Of a stretch of DNA of 64,000 bases, positions 57,928-64,000 are shown one piece after another. A program made the position numbers and the translations under genes. Positions within the stretch are counted from its first letter, which is position 1. Every line of letters begins with the position of its first letter. The notes beneath the pieces are model-generated. The model had not been told where the DNA came from. It saw only the letters and a list, made by a program, of their open reading frames with translations, and did no database searches. Source of the stretch: Scolanthus callimorphus (Eukaryota > Cnidaria > Anthozoa > Actiniaria > Edwardsiidae). The stretch is from assembly GCA_033964015.1 (NCBI GenBank), contig CM066918.1, positions 21,225,387 to 21,289,386 of the forward strand, in the 5' to 3' direction.

Positions 57928-58283
57928 CAGGCTTCCACGGGTCCTTGAAAATCTGGAAAGTCCTGGAATTTTGAAATGTCCATTTCCACTTGTAAGTCCT
58001 GGAGTTTAAAAAAATATATACCAAGGTCCTTAAAAGTCCTGGAAAAATTTTCTACAAATGAGTTCTGGGAAATTCTAACAATACAAGTGATTAATAAACA
58101 AAATAAAGATTGCAAAAGTAAATTTGTTTGTTGAATGTCGTCAATGAAACCAAAATGTCAAGATGTGCGCCGATGCAGTATATGCTTTTTTTCAGTATGC
58201 AAGGTCCTTAATTTTTTCAAAAGTCCTTGAAAAGGTCCTTAAAAGTCCTAGAATTTTGACAGCTTCAAAACGTGGGAACCCTG
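57928..58283. mobile_element. hAT-like MITE with CAGGxTTCCxACG ends
   Basis: Left end CAGGCTTCCACGG, right end CGTGGGAACCCTG. The interior has several GGTCCTTAAAAGTCCTGGAA copies in tandem-like order. CAGGGTTCCCACG termini are common on animal hAT-type non-autonomous elements. No 8-bp duplication was confirmed. It starts five bases after the previous MITE. Confidence 0.55.
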
Positions 58284-58466
58284 TTTTATCCAGTGTGTAA
58301 AAATCATCAGTGCAAACCACTATACCAATTTCAAACCCGTTTCAAATCAGCACGTAACATTTTCGGCCCCACGATGTTCCAGTAATGATGTCAGAGCGTG
58401 CACAAAACGTTTGAATCACAAAAAATGTCTGCCGCTGAGGGTGCTACAATCTCTGGAAAAACACAT

Positions 58467-58638
58467 TTACTGCGATTTTCATAATTCTACGAACTTCCAC
58501 TTGACCCTGTCAGTCCACAAGATCTATCATCTGCGTCCGTGAAATCACTCGATTTGTTCACCCGTTTGATTGACGGAAGACAAACCGCGGTTTGTTGGTC
58601 GATATCTAAAGTTCGCAGAATTATGAAAATCGCAGTAA
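58467..58638. mobile_element. Palindromic MITE, about 170 bp
   Basis: TTACTGCGATTTTCATAATT then CTACGAAC on the left is mirrored by GTTCGCAGAATTATGAAAAT then CGCAGTAA on the right; arms about 30 bases with one mismatch. The flanking duplication is unclear. Confidence 0.7.
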
Positions 58639-58709
58639 GTTTGGAGAGTACTGTTTGGAGCCTCCCAGACGGTCATTCCCTGTTAGCAGAGGCCATCTCT
58701 AGCCCCTGA

Positions 58710-58710
<1 letters not shown>

Positions 58711-58747
<37 letters not shown>
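58711..58747. repeat. Run of 37 C
   Basis: An uninterrupted homopolymer followed by CTCCCCC and then directly by the second SINE. The complementary G run could form G-quadruplexes. Long C runs are also a common place for sequencing and assembly length errors. Confidence 0.95.
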
Positions 58748-58750
<3 letters not shown>

Positions 58751-58756
58751 CCCGCT

Positions 58757-59159
58757 AACCGCCGACCGGTTAGCGCAGTGGTAGAGCGCCGGGCTTATGT
58801 GCGGGAGGAGTTCAAACCCCGGCCGGACCAACACTCAGGGTCTGTTCTGAATATAATTGAGGAAAAGGTGCTGCCTTTGCTCTAACTCTGCAAATGGTTA
58901 GACCTTCGCGTCTTCTCGGATAAGGACGTTAAACCGTAGGTCCCGTCTCTCGCATACACTAAACTAACCGGAGACAGAGGGACGTTAAAGAACCACGAGG
59001 ACCGTCGGAAGTTGCCCAACCTCAGTGTCACAACTCACCATACTGACACACACTCATTAGTTATTATAAAACTGGTTTCTATAGGATGAGTTATCCAAAA
59101 TTGTGAAGCGCTTGGAGCTATGAGGATAAGCGCTATATAAGCACCTACTTTTTTATTAT
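58757..59159 (+). mobile_element. tRNA-derived SINE, copy 2
   Basis: Same family as 42045-42456: box A TAGCGCAGTGG at 58771-58781 and box B GAGTTCAAACCCC shortly after (about 7 bases nearer than in copy 1, through a deletion), with the same body and a T/ATT tail. Collinear throughout with scattered substitutions. Confidence 0.88.
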
Positions 59160-59762
59160 CTCGGGTCTTGTTCTGTGTTTTGAAGTGGACTCTACACGCA
59201 AATCTCGCAACCTTGGCTTGTCCAGTATCGTGAACGTAATTGACTGGGTTGGCTGCTTTTACATGGATGGCGAAAGTGCATTCATGGTGTTTTTGCTTCT
59301 AAAAAAGTGCACGCTTTGATTTTTTCCATTCAAAGGCCCACACACAAACTTTGCTCCAATTTCGATAGAAAATGAAACTTTAGAAATTTATTTTAGAAGT
59401 GAGACTTAAAGAGTATATGACACAAATCCCCAAAAGATTGGTATTAGTAAATTCTCTATCAAAAGTAGAACAAGGTCCAATAGTAAATAGCAGCGAAGTT
59501 AAAACGCTAGTTAAAGTTTCGAGAGTTAGCTATTCGAATTTGACTCTTTGATGCGTATCAAATGTCGGATTTCAGTGACTTCTACTTAAAGTTTGTTTGA
59601 GTAAAACAATAGCGAGAGAAGCTAGCAATGTTATCTAAGCCCGTAAAATCAAAATAAGAGTGGAAGAAAAAGCGGGAGTGTGTGGTGCATACGTGGATAT
59701 ATATATCGAAATATATACATTACAAAATGGACCGTGTATCCTTCAAAGTGTCAAAATAGCCC
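59160..59762. other. Intergenic, nothing recognised
   Basis: AT-rich, with a TATATATCGAAATATATA stretch near 59700. It may include the 5' untranslated part of the retroelement that follows. Confidence 0.35.
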
Positions 59763-60024
59763 GTGTATCCTTCAAGTATTCAACAAAGAACATTCCTACA
59801 TCCCAAGATCTGCGTTCTGAAGAGATTTATTGAGAAGACGGAGCTTTTTCTAAAGCGAATGCGTTGGAAAGCCTTGTTTTACCTCAACCCCAAAACGCCA
59901 ACATCTAGCCATGAGACATACGGCTTTAACACCCAAAAATCGCCACCCGTAGTCGAGGAACTGAGGGAATTCGAGGATTGCATGGTGTCGCTTATTCAAG
60001 GGATCAAGGCAGGACCTGGAATCC

Positions 60025-60981
60025 GTGAAGAACGACGGCAGACTAACAGTCAAGGCAGATAAAACAACAAACTACTATAAGGTTCAACCCCAAAAATATA
60101 ACGAGCTCGTCAAATCCAACGTCACAAAAACATACAAAAAAGCGGGCGAGGCCAAAGTTGCAGATATCATTCGAGAGGCAAAAGGGGAGTTTAACATCGG
60201 CGATCGTGTTGAGAAATTGGCAGAGAAAGAGGCCTTTATCACATTGAAAGACCACAAGCCCAACTTTGACAACAGACCGGCCTGCAGGTTAATCAGTCCC
60301 TCCAAATCCGAGCTAGGGCACGCTAGCAAAGCAATTCTAAGCAGACTGGTAGAGAGCGTCACGAAATCGACTCGAGTAAATCTTTGGAAAGGCACGAGAG
60401 ATGTCTTGGAGTGGTTCCGCGAAATCCCTAACAAACATGAAGGAAGTTTAATCAATTTCGATGTTGTGGAATTCTACCCATCCATCTCAGAAGCCCTACT
60501 AATGAAGGCCATAGAATTCGCAAAGCAACATGCCATTGTCACCCAGCACGAGCGGGGACGTTATCATTCATGCAAGCGTACTATCGTGTTCAGCGGCGGC
60601 GACGCGTGGGAGACAAAAGAGAACAATACCGGCTTTGACGTGACAATGGGTAGTTACGATGGCGCCGAATCTTGCGAACTGGTGGTTTGCTATATATTGT
60701 CACTACTACAACCGAAATACGGAGCGGCCCTCGGCCTTTATAGAGACGATGGACTGGGCTTCTTTAGCGGATCACCGAGAAAAATCGAGCAAATCAAGAA
60801 GGTTATCTGCAAGACATTCAAGGATAATGAACTGGGCGTTACCATCGAAGCCAACAAGAAAGTGATTAATTTCCTTGACGTCACACTCGACCTAAATTCA
60901 GGCCAATACAGACCGTACATGAAGCCAAACAACACGCTGAAATATGTTAACATCGAGTCCAACCACCCCCTACCGTCATAA
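60025..60981 (+). pseudogene. Reverse transcriptase core of the Penelope-like element
   Basis: The longest open block, about 315 codons, covering RT fingers and palm, with the two catalytic aspartates in YRDDG and a first aspartate in FDVVEFYPS. It copies element RNA using target DNA ends. Its frame differs from the blocks before and after. The block ends in SNHPLPS where coding continues in another frame. Confidence 0.8.
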
Positions 60982-61661
60982 AGAACGTACCGGAAGGCAT
61001 TAACAAACGCCTCTCAGAAATATCGTCGAGTGAGGACGAATTTAACAGGCCACGCCCCTGTACCAGAAAGCGCTCGAAGATAGCGGGTACCAGTATAAAC
61101 TACACTACGCACCCCAACCCCCTGTAGCAGGAAAAAGACGCAGAACAAGGAAAGTAATCTGGTGCAACCCCCCGTACGACCGTAACGTCGAGACCAACGT
61201 GGGAAAAGAATTTCTCAAGACTGTTAACAAATGCTTTCCACCGACGAGCAAGCTTAGCACGATCTTCAATCGGGGCACGGTTAAACTGTCGTACAGCTGC
61301 ATGCCAAACATCGCGCGGACAGTGGACGGGGAAAACAAGAAAAAACTCGAAAACCACAGGGCACCCGAAGCCACCAGAAAATGCAACTGCAGAAAACCAA
61401 CAGAATACCCACTCGGAGGGGAGTGCCTGTCTGAGAACATTGTGTATCAAGCTACAGTGACTTGCGAGGATAGTGTAGAGACTTACGTAGGGCTAACCGC
61501 TACCGATTTCAAAGCGAGATATGCTAATCATAAGGCCTCATTTGGCAAGCGCGAAACAGTAAGCATGTTTGGCGTCTGAAAGATAGCAACTTAGATTATC
61601 AAATGGTCTCAACAGCAGTAGATTGCTAATCAATTTTATAAAAATTACGAAAGTTTTAATC

Positions 61662-61695
61662 GACATGTTTCGACAGTTTCAACTGTCATCATCAG
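61662..61695 (-). ncRNA. Hammerhead ribozyme motif, minus strand
   Basis: On the minus strand: CTGATGA, stem II (GACAGT/ACTGTC), GAAA, a two-pair stem III (AC/GT with an AT loop), then GTC. All core elements of a type I hammerhead are present in order. The very short stem III is the form described in Penelope-like terminal repeats. The copy lies in the left inverted repeat, sense to the element's coding. Stem I pairing is only partly convincing by eye. Confidence 0.65.
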
Positions 61696-61754
61696 TGAAT
61701 TATTCTATGTGATTTACAAACGGAATAAATAGCTAAAGAAATTACAATAATAAA

Positions 61755-62093
61755 TTACGTCAATTGTGTAAAGGCCAGCATATGTTCATTATACTGCAAG
61801 CTTAGATTAATATGTTGTACTTGTCTATTCAAAGAAGGCTTCTCACGTTTGATGTGAATTGCCTCTTTGATTTTAAGGGCAAATTGCGACGAGGCGGAGT
61901 CCAAAACAATAAACGAGGATTCCGACGAAGGTGCGGCGCACGCCTCATTGCGGCTTAGATGTTTGTATATGTGAGAAGCCTTATCCGTTCTTAAGTGTTC
62001 CTGCACGCGCGTGGCTATGTGACGGACTGTTTCACCGACATAACTGGCTCCACAGCCAGCACAAGTAAATTTATAAACAACACATGCGCGCAA
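61755..62093 (-). pseudogene. GIY-YIG endonuclease end of the nested Penelope-like element
   Basis: About 110 codons. CAGCGASYVGETVRHIATRV is the GIY-YIG fold (ASYVG for GIY-YIG, R of ETVRH, and the downstream E of VQEHL) with the Cys pair before it. This nuclease nicks the target for retrotransposition. The upstream coding is in other frames, so it is a remnant. Confidence 0.8.
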
Positions 62094-62396
62094 GTCACTG
62101 GGGATGGCGTCTTTTGTGCTGAAAAAACTCGATATTTTGCACGTTTGAAAAACTAAGCGAATATCTAAGTCTTACAGTACCGCTTGGACAGACAAGAAAG
62201 TTGCTTTTGTGTGTAAGCAGAGAAGTTACCTACAAAGGCAGCTTGAAATAAAAGACGTTGGAACTAGGCGTTGGAACAGAGGTTTGGGTGGCTTCAGACT
62301 CTAACTTCCTATTAACTACATTCTTAACGACATTCTCAATTAGGTAACCAGGATAGAGGTTTCTCATAAGGATATGTGTCAGGTCAGAATAATTCA

Positions 62397-62430
62397 CTGA
62401 TGATGACAGTTGAAACTGTCGAAACATGTC
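62397..62430 (+). ncRNA. Hammerhead ribozyme motif, plus strand
   Basis: An identical 34-base core to the minus-strand copy (CTGATGA ... GAAA ... GTC), in the right inverted repeat. Predicted cleavage is after GTC at 62430. Because the two copies face each other, transcripts from either strand would carry one sense and one antisense motif. Confidence 0.65.
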
Positions 62431-62655
62431 GATTAAAACTTTCGTAATTTTTATAAAAACTTAGATTATGCAATCACCTGGAGAATCTTATGCCGCGCGC
62501 CATGCTACACCAACGCATCGAAGCGTTGCGGTCTCTGTATAAGTGAGAAATATTTCATCATCTGCACGCCTAAGGCCGCGTCATTGAATAAGCGAGACGA
62601 ATTAGTAAGCAAATGCCGGCACAAGGACAAATACCTATTGAAGAATGTTAATTGA

Positions 62656-64000
62656 AATGTAGAGACGCAACAACCTTAAGTTCTTAAGTTATGTAAATTC
62701 ACTCCCGTTGTACACTGAAAAGTGCAGGTCCGCACCTCCATCGCGGCCTGTACGAAACAGATCTGTATGGCAGGCAAGGAATCAGCGTAACCGTTTTCCC
62801 TTTGTACATTGCAATTATATATACATTGGAATTGTCTTCCTCGAAAATAAAAAATTTCTACGAGAAAATATTTTTCTGTGAATCTCGCTCTCAAACCTAT
62901 TGTACATTTCATAACTCAACAAGTTTACGTCATGCAAATCAGACATCCGATACCTTGACCAAGAGACACGGGGGGTCATTTTCGGCGCACAAAACAGAAA
63001 CTTCTTGAAGCCATAACTTCGCTTTTAATTGGATCGTACTTATAAATTTGAAATAAGTATTTCTCTAATCATAATCTTTAGGAATACCACCACCAAACAT
63101 GCTCTATAAGATAAGTATCAAAAAGTATTGAGTAAATTGGTCGCGAAGTTGATAAATTGACTTTTTCTTGCTCGTGCGCAAAATCGATCAGTTTCTCCCA
63201 TTCTCGTTACCTCACGGGATCGATTCTGGTGATAGCCACTGACGCCGCTAACAGAAAGACCTTGATGCACATGCCCCACTGTTCAAATCAGCCAATCAAC
63301 AAAAACCACTCAAGCTGTCACCAGAGCCTCCCCCGCGAGGTGACGACTCTAGTACAAGAATAAGTTTTTCCACGCCATTCTCTTACACATGCGCGACTCA
63401 CAGCGAAGTGACATTTGTGTGCAGAGGGTACAATTGCGTTTAAAAGCACAAGAAAAAAAGAGAAGGTGAAAGTAAATTGTCAGAACCGGCCATGACTGAG
63501 CAAAATCCTTTTTCACGTTTTTGTTCTTTGATAGAGAACTCTTATTTTGATGTAAAAGCACAGACCTTCTGTACGTTCTTTGAGGGTAGCATGCCTATTT
63601 GTTGCTCCTTTTTCCGATCATGCGCCCAGCGCCAATAATCAACACAAGAAACGAGGGCAGTTGAACTGAAAGTACATAAAAGCGTCCTCACCGCAAATTA
63701 TAAGATGCCTTATACGGAAAAGACAAGATTCCAAGCCAAACCTTTCAGGGAATTCGACAAACTTTAAACTTGTATTTATAGCACCTTCTCAAAATAGAAA
63801 CTCTGTAAAAGAAATCAACACAACTCATCTCTCTTACATATCACGAAAAGGGGCAGAATAGCAGACGTTTGGCTAGGGAGTGTCCTTGTAAATTAAAACT
63901 ACCAAGCCACCTGTTTGTACGCACAAGTCCATCACCCAGAGTTACTTCGTTAGCAAAGAATATCTTAAAATGGTTTTTAACAAGGGACATACCTGCAGCT
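62656..64000. other. Right edge, no recognised gene
   Basis: AT-rich with small frames on both strands below 80 codons, none with domain features. The end is cut by the window edge. Confidence 0.4.

Larger units (their letters stand above)
61600..62457 (-). mobile_element. Nested Penelope-like element, truncated, with inverted terminal repeats
   Basis: Inserted in the preceding element. The 12 bases AACTTAGATTAT flank it (61588-61599 and 62458-62469) and one copy fits the host reading frame exactly. Its two ends carry an inverted repeat of about 70 bases (61634-61706 and 62387-62458) with the hammerhead core. Read on the minus strand it encodes a pre-nuclease segment ending VFYFKLPL (62427-62230), then after frameshifts VVYKFTCAGCGASYVGETVR and HIATRVQEHL (62093-61755). 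The RT is missing. Inverted terminal copies, variable-length duplications and 5' truncation are all normal for Penelope-like elements. Confidence 0.8.
59763..62655 (+). mobile_element. Penelope-like/GIY-YIG reverse transcriptase element, frameshifted and interrupted
   Basis: Coding blocks in order: 59763 to about 60040 (FLKRMRWKALFYLNP, ETYGF); 60025-60981 (LKDHKPNFDNRPACRLISPS, SLINFDVVEFYPSI, FDVTMGSYDGAESCELV, catalytic YRDDGLGF, INFLDVTLDL); 61199-61579 (NCRK, CLSENIVYQATV, TYVGLTATDFKARYANH, a GIY-YIG nuclease signature); and after an insertion, 62461-62655 (ITWRILC, CGLCISEKYFIIC, SLNKRDELVSKCRHKDKYLL). At least three frameshifts plus the insertion show it is dead. RT plus C-terminal GIY-YIG indicates a Penelope-like element in the broad sense; exact clade is uncertain. 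The YxDD-type catalytic box is intact. Confidence 0.78.

Overview
This is eukaryotic nuclear DNA from an animal, most likely an anthozoan cnidarian (stony coral or sea anemone). The real genes are split by introns. The support for a cnidarian is an astacin protease with C-terminal ShK domains, a Ly6/three-finger exon, two closely related class A GPCRs of a compact type, and a transposon mix of DIRS-like, Penelope-like, tRNA-SINE and many MITE copies. Species identity cannot be read from the sequence.

Layout: (1) 229-411 is exon 1 of a mitochondrial-type 3-ketoacyl-CoA thiolase on the minus strand, running off the left edge. (2) 717-1988 is a foldback transposon carrying a second hairpin. (3) 3728-4827 is a GPCR with a one-base frameshift near its N-terminus. 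Five bases after its stop begins a 6.6 kb CACTA-like transposon (4835-11453) bounded by TAT duplications and rich in TTTACG subterminal repeats. (4) 11.7-18.25 kb is a large 45/46-bp satellite array with higher-order duplications of 1,959 and 798 bp. (5) 20516-21592 is the intact convergent GPCR paralogue. (6) 26028-29222 is a two-exon FoxO-like forkhead gene that stops soon after the DNA-binding domain, with a forkhead-type site and a CRE palindrome upstream. (7) 31.3-33.6 kb is a 66-bp array, and 37.5-38.7 kb an ATCTATCCACCTAGCC-type array. (8) 42.0-45.6 kb holds a tRNA-SINE and a decayed DIRS-like retrotransposon carrying a 176-bp hAT-like MITE. (9) 46.1-47.8 kb is a terminal-inverted-repeat element with a lopsided tandem array. 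(10) 47850-53655 (minus) is a nine-exon astacin metalloprotease with two ShK domains and several breaks. (11) 54.2-55.1 kb is a LINE 3' fragment, followed by a Ly6-type exon at 55712-55977. (12) 57.7-59.2 kb is a cluster of MITEs, a 37-base C run and a second SINE. (13) 59.8-62.66 kb is a Penelope-like/GIY-YIG reverse transcriptase element. A second Penelope-like copy with hammerhead-ribozyme motifs has inserted into it, leaving a 12-bp target duplication.

The host genes do not form an obvious pathway. The GPCR pair are duplicates; the astacin and the Ly6 exon are both cysteine-rich secreted-type products lying side by side. Most of the window is repeats. No unprecedented gene system was found. 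The strongest leads are the nested Penelope-like pair with two hammerhead motifs, the structure of the satellite array, the astacin gene with several breaks, and the GPCR with both a frameshift and a transposon in its 3' UTR.
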